A DNA stretch of 64,000 nucleotides from Adenophora triphylla var. japonica. Taxonomy: Eukaryota; Streptophyta; Magnoliopsida; Asterales; Campanulaceae. The translations under genes were made by a program, and so were the position numbers. The stretch covers positions 248,001-312,000 of the forward strand of contig JAFEMH010002604.1 in NCBI GenBank assembly GCA_022495995.1, read 5' to 3'. The notes under the pieces were generated by a model. That model made no database searches and was not told where the DNA came from. It saw nothing but the letters and a program-made list of their open reading frames with translations. Positions 12,224 through 25,157 of the stretch are shown piece by piece; the first letter of the stretch is position 1; the number at the start of each line of letters is the position of its first letter.

Positions 12224-12295
12224 CATGTCCAAGATAGGTTTCTTGGGAGCCCTTGCTACAGTAGAGGTTCTTTGCCTTTTAGATATTGAAGTCAT
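12224..12295 (-). CDS. E2 env-like gene, exon 1
   Basis: 24 codons from ATG at 12295 to the proposed donor. The peptide is short and basic (Lys-Arg-Gln-Arg near the start, Pro-Lys-Lys later). Without splicing the frame closes 11 codons later at TAG. The ATG sits six nucleotides after the TGA that closes the preceding frame, and in the same frame. The short basic start could be a localisation signal, but that is a guess. Confidence 0.5.
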
Positions 12296-12301
12296 CTTGA
12301 T

Positions 12302-14028
12302 TCAAGTTTTGAAAATTAAGGTTTTTGAAGAGAGAAGTAGAGAGAGAAATAGAAGTTGGTAGAGAGAAAGTACAAGTGCAGAGGTTTGGCAGTAAAAAGT
12401 TGAGAATTTCACCAAACCTTGCTTATATAGGTGAAGGGGTGCAGGCAGTTGCTTCAGAAGAAAAGAAAATCTCTTGGAGTCCAGAGCTTTGGTGAGGATA
12501 TCAGCAATCTGGTTGTCTGTCCCCACATACCTAAATGGATATTCCTCTTTTCCACATGGTCTTTGAGAAAATGATACTTGATATCTATATGCTTGGTCTT
12601 GGAATGCATGACAGGGTTGTTGGAGACTGAAATTGTTGAAGCGTTGTCACACATGATAGGGCAATTTCCTTCTTCAATTCCATAGTCCACCAACTGCTGC
12701 TTCATCCAAAAGATTTGACAGCAACAACTTCCTGCAGCAATATACTCAGCCTCTGTGGTTGACACTGAAACTGAAGCTTGCTTCTTGCTGGCCCAAGTAA
12801 CTAGTCTATTCCCGAGGAAATGACAAGTACAACTAGTGCTTTTCCTGTCAATAGTACAAGCTGCATAATCTGCATCTGAATAACCTACGAGATCGAAATT
12901 CGAATCTTTGGAATACCAAAGTCCAAGGTTAGTGGTTTCAGATAAATAGCAGATTATACGCTTAACTGCAATCAAGTGTGCTTCTCTAGGATCTGCTTGA
13001 TAGCGTGCACATACACAGATACTAAACATAATATCGGGCCTACTAGCAGTTAAATAAAGTAATGAGCCGATCATACCTCGATATAGGGTTTGATCAACCT
13101 TCTTACCTTTTAGATCTTTATCTAGCTTATTGCCGGTGGCCATAGGAGTATCATATGCTTTAGCATTTTCTAATCCAAACTTCTTTATCAACTCCTTGGT
13201 GTATTTGGCTTGACTGAGGAAAATACCTTCTTCGCATTGCTTGATTTGAAGCCCGAGGAAGAATATTAATTCTCCCATCATGCTCATCTCAAACTTGCTT
13301 TTCATTAGCTTCTCGAAATGCTTACAAAGTAACGCATTAGTAGAACCAAAAATGATATCATCAACATATATTTGAACAAGTAAAGTATGATCATTGTATT
13401 TGGCAATAAAAAGAGTTGTATTGATTTTATCGCGTTTAAATCCTTTTTCTAGTAAAAATTTAGAAAGAGTCTCATACCATGCCCTTGGAGCTTGCTTAAG
13501 TCCATACAAAGCCTTCTGGAGTTTGTAGACATGATTTGGAAATTTGGAGTCTTCAAATTCAGGCGGTTGGACAACATACACGGTCTCTTGCAGTTCACCG
13601 TTGAGGAAAGCACTCTTCACGTCCATTTGATATAACTTGAAACGCTTGAAAGAGGCATAGGCTAAGAAGATTCTGATAGCTTCCAATCTTGCAACTGGAG
13701 CAAAGGTTTCATCATAATCAATTCCTTCTTCTTGCCTATATCCTTGTGCAACCAACCTTGCTTTATTCCTTGTGATGCTTCCATTTTTGTCCATCTTATT
13801 CCGAAATACCCACTTAGTTCCTATCACTCCTTGATCCTGAGGTCTAGGCACCAAAGTCCAGACCTTGTATCTTTCAAACTGGTTGAGTTCTTCTTGCATA
13901 GCAACGACCCAACTGGAATCTTGGAGTGCTTCATCAATCTTCTTGGGTTCAACTTGAGATAATAAGGAAGTATGCTTATCATAGTTCGATCTCCTTGTTT
14001 GAACACCGGAAAACAGATCACCAATCAC
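12302..14028 (-). pseudogene. E2 reverse transcriptase and RNase H
   Basis: A frame of 524 codons (14028-12454) covers the copia RT: '[20 protein letters not shown]', '[11 protein letters not shown]', '[14 protein letters not shown]', catalytic YVDD at 13357-13368, and '[10 protein letters not shown]'. RNase H follows with '[12 protein letters not shown]', '[12 protein letters not shown]' and 'IMCDNASTI'. A frameshift near 12520 moves the closing '[12 protein letters not shown]' segment to the frame 12526-12302. The sequence matches the SIRE/Sirevirus type. It is the best preserved gene of E2. Confidence 0.92.
12305..12429 (-). promoter_or_regulatory. Putative internal promoter and CT-rich leader of the env-like gene
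   Basis: A TATA box, TATATAAG on the minus strand, lies at plus positions 12422-12429, about 130 nt upstream of the exon 1 ATG. Downstream, 12361-12310 is pyrimidine-rich on the minus strand (TTTCTCTCTACC, TTTCTCTCTCTACTTCTCTC), as in plant Y-patch core promoters and leaders. It overlaps the decayed 3' end of pol. Confidence 0.5.
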
Positions 14029-15420
14029 ATTAGAGAGAGGGTGACTACTGACTTCACAAACCTCTGGGGGTAAGTCTGGTTGGACTGAGGTTTGCTGAAG
14101 ATCTTCAATTGGAACATCGTTAGATCCTTCAGCGAAGTCGTGGAAAGTAAGTTGACGAAGAGGTTCAATAATCTGGATGGGGGAATTTTCAACATCTTCT
14201 TCCCTTGGAGTTGCATCTGGAGTAGAAACTTCAGGTGCGGTTTCAAAGGTGCGGTTTGAGGGAATTTAAGTTGAGGGTGCTGGATTTTGTGGTTGAGGTT
14301 CAGGTGCGGTTCTAGATGGTTCACCTGTTTCATTTTTCTCAGCAAAATCATCAGCAATATTTGGATCCAAATGTGGCTCAAGGAGAGAATGCTCATCGAA
14401 TAACATGGACAGACTCAACTATCTTTAAACTAGTTTTATTAAAAACACGAAAAGCTTTTAAATGTTTAGCATACCCAAAAAAAATACCTTCATCGGCCTT
14501 GGCTCCGAATTTACCTCTATTTTCTCTTCCATTGTAGAGGATAAAACATTTGCAGCCAAAGATCTTGAAGAATGCAATGTTGGGGGTTCTTCCTCTCTAT
14601 AGCTCATATGGATTCTTGTTATAGGTTTTGTTGATGAGGGAGCGGTTCTGAGTGAAGCATACTGTGTTGATTGCTTCAGCCCAGAAATACTGAGGCACTT
14701 CGCTTCAGATATCATTGTCTTTCCAGCCTCAATCAACGTCCTGTTCTTCCTTTCCACAACCCCATTTTGTTATGGAACACCAGCTGCGGAGAAATTGTGA
14801 TCAATCCCATGGTCATCACAATATTGACCAACACCGTTGTTCTTAAATTCTGTTCCATTATCTGATCGAACACTAACGATTTCGTCTTCTTTTTGAGTTT
14901 GGAGCCGTCTAAAGAGGGAGGTTAAGATGTCATAGCAATCGTCCTTACAAATCATCATCTCAACCCAAGTATATCTTGAATAATCATCCACCACCACTAA
15001 AGTATATCTACTTCCTCCAATGCTGGCAGTGGTAACGGGTCCAAACAAATCTATGTGTAGCAGTTATAAGCATCTTGAAGTTGATGGAGCGGTCTTGCTG
15101 GTGAAAGACGACGTAGATTGCTTACCAAGTTGACATGCACTGCATTTCTCAGGATGGTGGTCAGCCACTTTCGGTAAACCACGAACGAGGTTTCCCCTAC
15201 CAATCTTTGCTAGATACTTGAAGTTCAAGTGGCTCAACCTCTTGTGCCATAGCCAACTATTTTCGCTCATATTTTTATCTACAAAACAGAGATTAGTAAT
15301 ACTACATGCAGAATCTAGATCAATAATGTAAATATTACTCTTACGAATCCCTCTGGGTAGGGTGACTCCGAAAATGTTATCTTTGATAAAGCAGTTTGAT
15401 GACGTGAAGTTGCAAAGCAT
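14029..15420 (-). pseudogene. E2 GAG-pre-integrase and integrase
   Basis: 15420-15064 carries the zinc-binding part: 'WHKRLSHLNFKYLAKI' and 'CSACQLGKQ'. 15048-14770 carries the first core segment with 'VVVDDYSRYTWVE' and 'VRSDNGTEF'. 14757-14458 starts with 'RKNRTLIEAGKTM' and then shifts frame. 14396-14025 is a Pro/Thr/Gln-rich linker to RT. There are stops near 15060 and 14770 and a frameshift inside 14757-14458. GCGGTT words occur at 14237-14303 and 14641. It is clearly inactive. Confidence 0.85.
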
Positions 15421-15494
15421 TTCTTTGTCGCAGAATTGAGAAATTGAAAGGAGGTTGTGCTTGAGTCCTTCAACAAGAGAAACCTTCTTAATGG

Positions 15495-15698
15495 TTAGGT
15501 TTCTCTCCTTATTACACCATACCCAATGGTCTTGCCTTTGTTTTTGTCACCAAAGGTTACAGATGCACCACTTGCTTTAATGACATCTTCAAGTAATGAT
15601 CTATCTCCAGTCATATGTCTTGAGCAGCCACTGTCAAGATACCATTCATTATCCTTGGAGTGACCAGCCATTAAGCAGAGGACCTGAAATGTAAACAT
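15495..15698 (-). pseudogene. E2 aspartic protease
   Basis: Cleaves the polyprotein. The segment 'WYLDSGCSRHMTGDRSLL' holds the D-S-G active site, followed by 'VTFGDKNKGKTIGYG'. It lies out of frame with gag, across a 61-nt interval bounded by GT and AG at 15744-15684. Confidence 0.85.
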
Positions 15699-15736
15699 TA
15701 AGAATGAGGTCCCCCTTTATTCCTTGGGTCCTGAAG

Positions 15737-17872
15737 TTAGCAACCTTTAACGACCCACACCTGTTTGACATAAGGAGGTTTACTCTTCCTGGCATTGGAT
15801 GTGAACCGCAAAAGGTATTCTGCAGCCTTGTGACCTAAACCATCACACACAGAGCATTTATAGAAACTAAAAGCATCATGAGGTTTTACTAACTCCTTAC
15901 TTTTCTTAGGAGTTGCATGCGGTTTGGGTGCAGTGGTTTCAGCCTTGACAAAGTTAACTGGCTTTGGTTTGATCGCGGGTTTTCTAGGAACGCTCTTCTT
16001 GCTTTTGAAGGCAGGAGGAGTGGTCGAAGAAGAAGGGCGGTCAGCCTTGCAGTTGCCAGCACCACCCATTCCACTAGAAGCGGTTGTAGTAGAGATGCGA
16101 CCAACTCCATAAGCCATTTCCTCTGCATCTTCACTCTCAAAATCCTTTACTTTCATTTGAGAGTTTTTCCCATATTGTTTCTTTGGGTAGACATAGTTGA
16201 AATTATGTTATCCTTTACCCTTATAATTAGCATGCTTCCCCTTAGGAATTTCTTTAGTTAGTTTTAAAATTTCCTCATCCTTTTCACAACAGGATGCACA
16301 CTTCTCTTCTTCACCAGATCCAAATCCCAGACCTTCTTTAATTCCACTAGTCACTTGGGAGTCTATGATTTGATCCATGGTGGATTTTGACTTGAACCAC
16401 CCATCAATAATCTTTTGGAGATCATTGATTTGGGTAACCAGATCATCATTCCTAAGCCGAAGTGCAGCAACCTTAGTTTCAAGGGTGCGGTTTTGATCAG
16501 CAAGAGGAGTCATACTTTTGACTTGGTCCTTAAGATTTGAAATTTCAGACCTCATCACAGTTTTCTCCATCTTGTACTGAGAAATTTCATTATGAGCTAA
16601 TCCTAATGCTTTCTTTACATTAGAGAATTTTTTGATCATCATTTCTGCTTCCTTGAACATCCTTTCATGTTCCATGGGAGAAACCTCTTCCACCACCTTT
16701 TTCAAAATTTTCTTCTTTGGAATTACTTTTGAAGGTGGAGCATTTGTAGGAGGAAAAATAGGACGTGAATACGAACAATTTCCTATTTTAATGTTAGGAG
16801 TAAGTTTGACATCAGCATCCAATTTAAAATTTGGAATTTTTGTAGAAACCTCTTCATCTTCCATATCCAGCGACTCGATTGACTCAGTATCTGACTCATC
16901 GGAAGCATCTGCAACTAAGCAGAGATTAACCTCTTCGGTTTCTTCATCACTTCCATCATCAGAATCTGTTTCAATCCAAGTTGCTAATTCCTTAGAATTC
17001 TCTTCCTCCTCAGCAACCATTCCCTTGCGACGAGAAAATTTCGCATGAGAGGTTTTCTTTTTCATGTATTCGTATTTAGGCTGTAGACACTCAGATGCAA
17101 AGTGACCAGGTTTTCTACAGTTGTAGCAAACTAGATCACTCTTTTTCTTTGTATCTGCAGCCTTAGAAAATGTTGCAGGAGGTTTGCCTTTAGAAAATGT
17201 TTTTGTGAAAGGTTTTGAGGATTTTCTAAATTTTTGAAATCTTTTCACAAACATGGCAAAATCATCATCATCCATCTTGATGAGTGATGAGGTTGATATG
17301 GAAGGATCAGCGGTTTGATTGGATGGTTTCTCCTCATGTTCCACGACGGACATGGAAAGCGATTTGGTTTTCCCTTCAATCTCTTCAATGTGATTTAATT
17401 TAAGCTCATAGACCCTAAGATTGGCGTACAAGTTACTTAATGACCAAGTTCCCAAAATTTTGGAGTCTTCTAGAGAGGTTGCTTTATTTACCCATCTAGA
17501 ACCTAGAGCAACTAGGAAAGTCATATTAATTTCCTTATCAGTTAAAGTTTTGCCAAGAGATTTACAAGCATTAACTACCTCAACATAGCGGTCGTAGGTT
17601 TGACGCAAGGTTTCGTTGGATTTTCTGTTGAAGTTGTTGTAGGATCTTTCAACAGCATAAAGTTTGTTCTCCTTACATTCGTCATCACCTTCGAGGTAGC
17701 TCTCTATGGCATCCCACATCTGCTTTGCGGTTTTCAGATACATCACCTTTTGAAGGGTTGAAACGAGAAGGGTTCCAAAAATGATATTCCTTGCCTTGCT
17801 GTCCAAGGCAGCTAATCTTTTCTCTTCATCCGACCACTCACTTTTTGGCTTTTTGACTTCTGGAATTTCTGC
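15737..17872 (-). pseudogene. E2 gag, main part
   Basis: Structural capsid/nucleocapsid protein. The frame (17806-16208) contains the UBN2-type gag core ('TAKQMWDAIESYLEGDD', 'ETLRQTYDRYVEVVNACKSL'), then zinc knuckle CYNCRKPGHFASEC, acidic stretches and coiled-coil-like segments. An in-frame TAA near 16208 (CAA or CAG in E7) is followed in the same frame by 16156-15737. That part has a second knuckle, CSVCDGLGHKAAEY, in which the last Cys has become Tyr. The N-terminal part is at 34821-35012, cut off by E3. Confidence 0.88.
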
Positions 17873-17877
17873 ACTGG

Positions 17878-18704
17878 TGATGAGTGAGTTTTACACTCAT
17901 CCATTTAATACTTTATGAACTTATTCTTAGCTTAATCTTTGGGTTTTGTGTGTTTTAATGGGTGTTTTTAGTGTTTTTCTAGTTTTCAGGGGTAAGTGAA
18001 GATTGAGAAAATTAGAAGCATTTTGTGCCACTTTGGAAGTTCGAGGGCCAAATCGTAATTTTTTGAAGTGCAGGGACCTTATTGCAATTTTGGAAAATTG
18101 AGAGAAAAAAATTGGTTAAATAAGTCCGGGGCGAAGCGAAAATATGGAAGTTCAAGGAGAAAGTGCAACAGAAATTTTTATAATGTCCGAAATGCGAAAA
18201 AAAAGCGACGGTGCAATTATGGGACGAAACGAATACAAGGGGTCCTAACCAAGGCCAAGGTGGCCGGCCAAGGTGGCCGGCCAAGGTGGAGTGGCTGGCC
18301 AAGGAACCAAGGCAGCACATTGGGCCAAGAAGCTTCAGTGGCTGGCCAAATGAGGTAGTTTGGGCCGAAGGAAGGAATTGGTTTGGGCTTTAGTTGGGCT
18401 TAATATTTATTAATGGTGACTGTTTACTTTTGGGGGTTAGGAATACATAATGGCGGCCGTGGGTATTTTTGAGGGGAAGAAACACTATACAAAATCTTTT
18501 CTATACAAAGTTAGTTATTTAATCAAAAGCATTAGTTTTTTTTTAAAAAACCAAAATCCTCGTTTTTATTACATCTTTGTCCTAGCAATAATCTTTTCTA
18601 CTTTGAAATACGTGTCTCGGTGGTTCGACCCTACTTACCCTATCTACAAATCAATTGTAGTTAGTTTGAGTCGGAATTTACTTTTGACGTTTCGACACTC
18701 GTCA
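17878..18704 (+). repeat. E3 5' LTR (internally deleted)
   Basis: 827 bp. Compared with the 3' LTR it lacks about 535 bp after 'GAAGAAACACTAT' (near 18488) and has one more copy of the 14-bp unit AAGGTGGCCGGCCA (near 18255-18285). GGCCGGCC palindromes and TGGCTGGCC words cluster at 18255-18350. Confidence 0.9.
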
Positions 18705-18709
18705 AAATT

Positions 18710-18727
18710 TGGCGCCGTTGCCGGGGA
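18710..18727 (+). promoter_or_regulatory. E3 primer-binding site (tRNA-Asp type)
   Basis: TGGCGCCGTTGCCGGGGA begins five bases after the 5' LTR. This is the standard PBS of Athila-lineage gypsy elements. Confidence 0.88.
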
Positions 18728-18873
18728 CACGTTTCTTTTAAAGTTGATTTAATTATTTGCTATTGTGAATATTATTTTGTATATATTTTTGTTTTAACTT
18801 AGTGTAGCAGAGATGGCTGTTGTGGTCAATTGGTAATAACTCTGGACTTGGTGACCAACGACTTAACATTCAA

Positions 18874-20073
18874 ATGAACTTAAGGATGTATAACTATGAA
18901 ATCTATGAGTCGTGTGGAAATTGTGAATTATACTCTCATGGTTCTTATGAGTGCCCTTCGGGGACATATTCTTTTGAGTATTATCCACAAGAGAGGATGA
19001 TGACGGGTCAAGGTCAAGTACAAGGTCGAAGTCAAGGAGAGAGTAGTTCGGGTAAAAGTTGCTTAATTTGTAATTTAAATACCCATGATATTATGGGGTG
19101 TCCATTGCGAGGTCAATTTCCAGAATTTCTCAAGAAAGCCAACGCAATGAATTCTTTCCAACCAAGAGTGCAAAATGATCCATTTTCCTACTCTTACAAT
19201 CCGGGTTGGAGGAATCATCCCAATTTTTCATGGGGAGGAAATCAAGGGCAAGGTCATTTTCAGCAACAATACCAATCACCGATGCCACAACCGCAGCAAC
19301 AAGGACTTGTGAGGCCAAGTGTGGAGGAAACTTTGCAAAAGTTTATTGTGGCCTCGCAACAAAATCAGGTGGCCATTGACCAAAGAATGGGGAACCAAGA
19401 AGCTTCAATGAAAAAACTTGAGAAAGAATTGGACAAATTGATAGAGGCAGTGATGAATCAAAATTCGACCATAATCCATGCACAACCCAAAGAACAACTA
19501 TTGGGGGACTCATTGGGGAACTTTGTCTATGAAGACTCCGATGAAGAACTTGAGAACGAACTACAACAAGAGCCACTTTTGGAAAATGAAATGGAGGATT
19601 TTGTCTATGAAACCTCCTATGAAAATTCTAGTGAAGTGCAATTGTATGATAGTTCGGGTTGTATGGAGACGGAAGAAATTATGGAAAAATCATGGCATGA
19701 GCAAGTTGATGAAATTGAGCTTGCTCTTTATGGTGAGATGCGGGGCAATGAATTTCAAGAAAATATGGTCACTATCGCCAAAATCGACAAGCCATGTTTG
19801 AATGAACACCAACCTATACTCATGAAAAAGGCCGATGACGATTCCTCAATCATTTTGGTGATCCATCCCATCTTTGAAGACGGAGAAAGTGGCAAGGACT
19901 CCCGAGAGAAGAAGCCCAAGAAACATAAAAGTCAAAAATTCCCTTGGGCTCTAAATGGTCATATATCAAAGGGAATATTTATGGGGCTAAAACTGAAAGT
20001 GAAGACCCGCGAGACGGTGAAGTGGGCAAAAGGAAGGAAGGTGAAGGTTAAGATAACCTTGGCATCGGTCTAG
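18874..20073 (+). CDS. E3 gag remnant (nucleocapsid part), intact ORF
   Basis: 399 codons from the first in-frame ATG; an upstream ATG at 18813 closes after seven codons. The product has two perfect CCHC knuckles, at residues 14-27 (CGNCELYSHGSYEC) and 63-76 (CLICNLNTHDIMGC), then the Athila hallmark 'YNPGWRNHPNFSW'. A Gln-rich stretch, a coiled-coil-like segment (LEKELDKLIEAV), a strongly acidic region and a basic tail follow. The usual capsid core found upstream in full Athila gag is absent. It would bind RNA rather than assemble particles alone, and would depend on an autonomous partner. The open frame survives where the pol of neighbouring elements has decayed. Confidence 0.75.
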   Translation: MNLRMYNYEIYESCGNCELYSHGSYECPSGTYSFEYYPQERMMTGQGQVQGRSQGESSSGKSCLICNLNTHDIMGCPLRGQFPEFLKKANAMNSFQPRVQNDPFSYSYNPGWRNHPNFSWGGNQGQGHFQQQYQSPMPQPQQQGLVRPSVEETLQKFIVASQQNQVAIDQRMGNQEASMKKLEKELDKLIEAVMNQNSTIIHAQPKEQLLGDSLGNFVYEDSDEELENELQQEPLLENEMEDFVYETSYENSSEVQLYDSSGCMETEEIMEKSWHEQVDEIELALYGEMRGNEFQENMVTIAKIDKPCLNEHQPILMKKADDDSSIILVIHPIFEDGESGKDSREKKPKKHKSQKFPWALNGHISKGIFMGLKLKVKTRETVKWAKGRKVKVKITLASV

Positions 20074-20233
20074 CTATACGACCTTAAACAAAAGCGCTAC
20101 TTGGGAGGCAACCCAAGGTGAGTAGTTTAATTTGTAGTTCCTTTATTTTAATAAAATTAATTTTTTTTTAGTTGTTCCTTTGTTTTCTTAGTTTAGATTT
20201 CATTGTTTTCATTTAAATGTTTTCAATTTAATT

Positions 20234-23009
<2,776 letters not shown>

Positions 23010-23024
23010 AAGTTTGGGGGTATT
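23010..23024 (+). promoter_or_regulatory. E3 polypurine tract
   Basis: AAGTTTGGGGGTATT lies directly before the 3' LTR start TGATGAG, the form typical of Athila elements. Confidence 0.85.
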
Positions 23025-23949
23025 TGATGAGTGAGTTTTACACTCATCCATTTAATACTTTATGAACTTATTCTTAGCTTAATCCTTGGATTTTGTGTGT
23101 TTTAATGGGTGTTTTTAGTGTTTTTCTAGTTTTCAGGGGTCAAGTGAAGATTGAGAAAATTAGAAGCATTTTGTGCCACTTTGGAAGTTCGAGGGCCAAA
23201 TCGTAATTTTTTGAAGTGCAGGGACCTTATTGCAATTTTGGAAAATTGAGAGAAAAAAATTGGTTAAATAAGTTCGGGGCGAAGCGAAAATATGAAAGTT
23301 CAAGGAGAAAGTGCAACAGAAATTTTTATAATGTCCGAAATGCGAAAAAAAAGCGACGGTGCAATTATGGGACGAAACGAATACAAGGGGTCCTAACCAA
23401 GGCCAAGGTGGCCGGCCAAGGTGGAGTGGCTGGCCAAGGAACCAAGGCAGCACATTGGGCCAAGAAGCTTCAGTGGCTGGCCAAATGAGGTAGTTTGGGC
23501 CGAAGGAAGGAATTGGTTTGGGCTTTAGTTGGGCTTAATATTTATTAATGGTGACTTTTCACTTTTGGGGGTTAGGAATACATAATGGCGGCCGTGGGTA
23601 TTTTTGAGGGGAAGAAACACTATTCTTAGTTTTATCATTTTTTTCATCTTTTTATCATTTTTTTAGTTTTTTATTTTGGTGTTCTTCATGTTTCCCATGG
23701 ATAGCTAAGCATCTAATTCTCGGGATTGGAGGTAACAATTTTATGTTTTAAGTTTTAATTTTCATCTTTTTCATTGTAAGACTTGGGATTGTCAAGTAGT
23801 TTTAATGGAATTTTAGAATATGTATGTTGCATGCCATATGTGTTCTTGAATGATTTTGAATTATAATTGTGAACCGCCAAATTCGCAATTGTAATTAGTC
23901 TTTGCTTGATAATAACAATTTGTTGAATCCCCGCCAAAAGATTCATAAG
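23025..23949 (+). repeat. E3 3' LTR, first part
   Basis: Nearly identical to 17878-18488 up to 'GAAGAAACACTAT', then continues with sequence missing from the 5' LTR. Interrupted at 23949 by E4; the last five bases, ATAAG, are the E4 target duplication. It resumes at 34379. Confidence 0.9.
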
Positions 23950-24933
23950 TGAAATTGTCTATGGCTAAGAACTTATGAGACGAAACTCACAAGGTGAGAT
24001 AAAACTCACAGGTGTTGTTCTTAGTGTTGATGACACTAACAACAACACAATCACCAATTCTAGAAAAAGCACAAATCAATAGAAATAAATATAATTTGCA
24101 GCGGAAGAATTAAAGCAATACACAAGAATATAATTTTTATCAAGTTATATAAATATATAACTTGATGGGTGCCTAAAAGGCAAGACCTTTCTATTAATAA
24201 TATGAATTCAATACAAGGTCGAGGTTGTTCCTTAATGATAAACGAACCCTGATATAAGGAACAACATACACGAATTCTCTCAGTAAATAAACACTCAAAA
24301 ACCTCACAAAAATATAAAAATCTATATGAAATATTCGAGTGTTGGACAAAGTGTTGCCGACACTGAATGGCAACACTTGAGAGCAGAATTCTACTTTTCT
24401 TGTGCAGATTTGCGTTTTACGAATTGGATGATCTTCAATGAAGATCCATCACTATTTATAGGCCACAAAGTCTTGGAGCCTACTCAAATGATCGACTAAC
24501 GACCTTGAGTTTGTTTCCTCATTTTATGCCTTCTCGCCTTCATTGTAGGAGACCTAGTCTTCTCTTGCTTCTCATGCTTGTACCTCTTAGCTTTGATTGC
24601 CTTGTACTCGACTTGTTCTCCCCGAATAGCTGAATAAAATATCTCTGGCTTGGTCATAAATTAAACAAATAAACACATGTTTATTTGTTAACTTCTTCTT
24701 CTTCTTCGTGATTAACGCACAGTACATTTACATTGCTGATTTTAAGCTCATTTTAAGGTGACTAACTACTTGTTATATAAACATTAATTTACCCATTAAT
24801 ATTTGTGAAAAATACGGTAACTAACTCGGTGTCGCCAATTCCAAATGGCAACACTTTTGGCAACACCGGTGGCAACACCGGTTTTGCAACACTTGGGATG
24901 ACATTCATGGCAACACATGATCTTACATTAACA
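23950..24933 (-). repeat. E4 3' LTR (left copy)
   Basis: 984 bp, closely matching 33385-34373 with small indels. A minus-strand TATA box (TATAAATA) lies at 24453-24460. Clusters of GTGTTGCC / GGCAACAC words are at 24349-24380 and 24828-24922. Confidence 0.93.
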
Positions 24934-24942
24934 ATCTCCCCC
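24934..24942 (-). promoter_or_regulatory. E4 polypurine tract
   Basis: The minus strand reads GGGGGAGAT next to the 3' LTR, the Sirevirus PPT form. Confidence 0.85.
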
Positions 24943-25157
24943 ATAGTTACTGATTTCTTCACAAAATACCAATGTGATGATCTTTTCAAAACAGTTAGTC
25001 AAACTTAACTAAAACCACAAAAAAAATGCCACGAGATTTTGATAGCGGCAACATAAACCTTCAGGCAATGTTATGAAATATTTTTCAATCCAAAACATCA
25101 ACCATTAAGCAAATGAAGTATCAAAATCTTTACAAAAATCTCCCCCTTAATACGAAA

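Noticed and set aside
18012..18393. Overlapping frames in E3 LTR, repeated at 23160-23488
   Set aside because: They recur because the LTR is duplicated; composition is low-complexity and the frames shift between copies.
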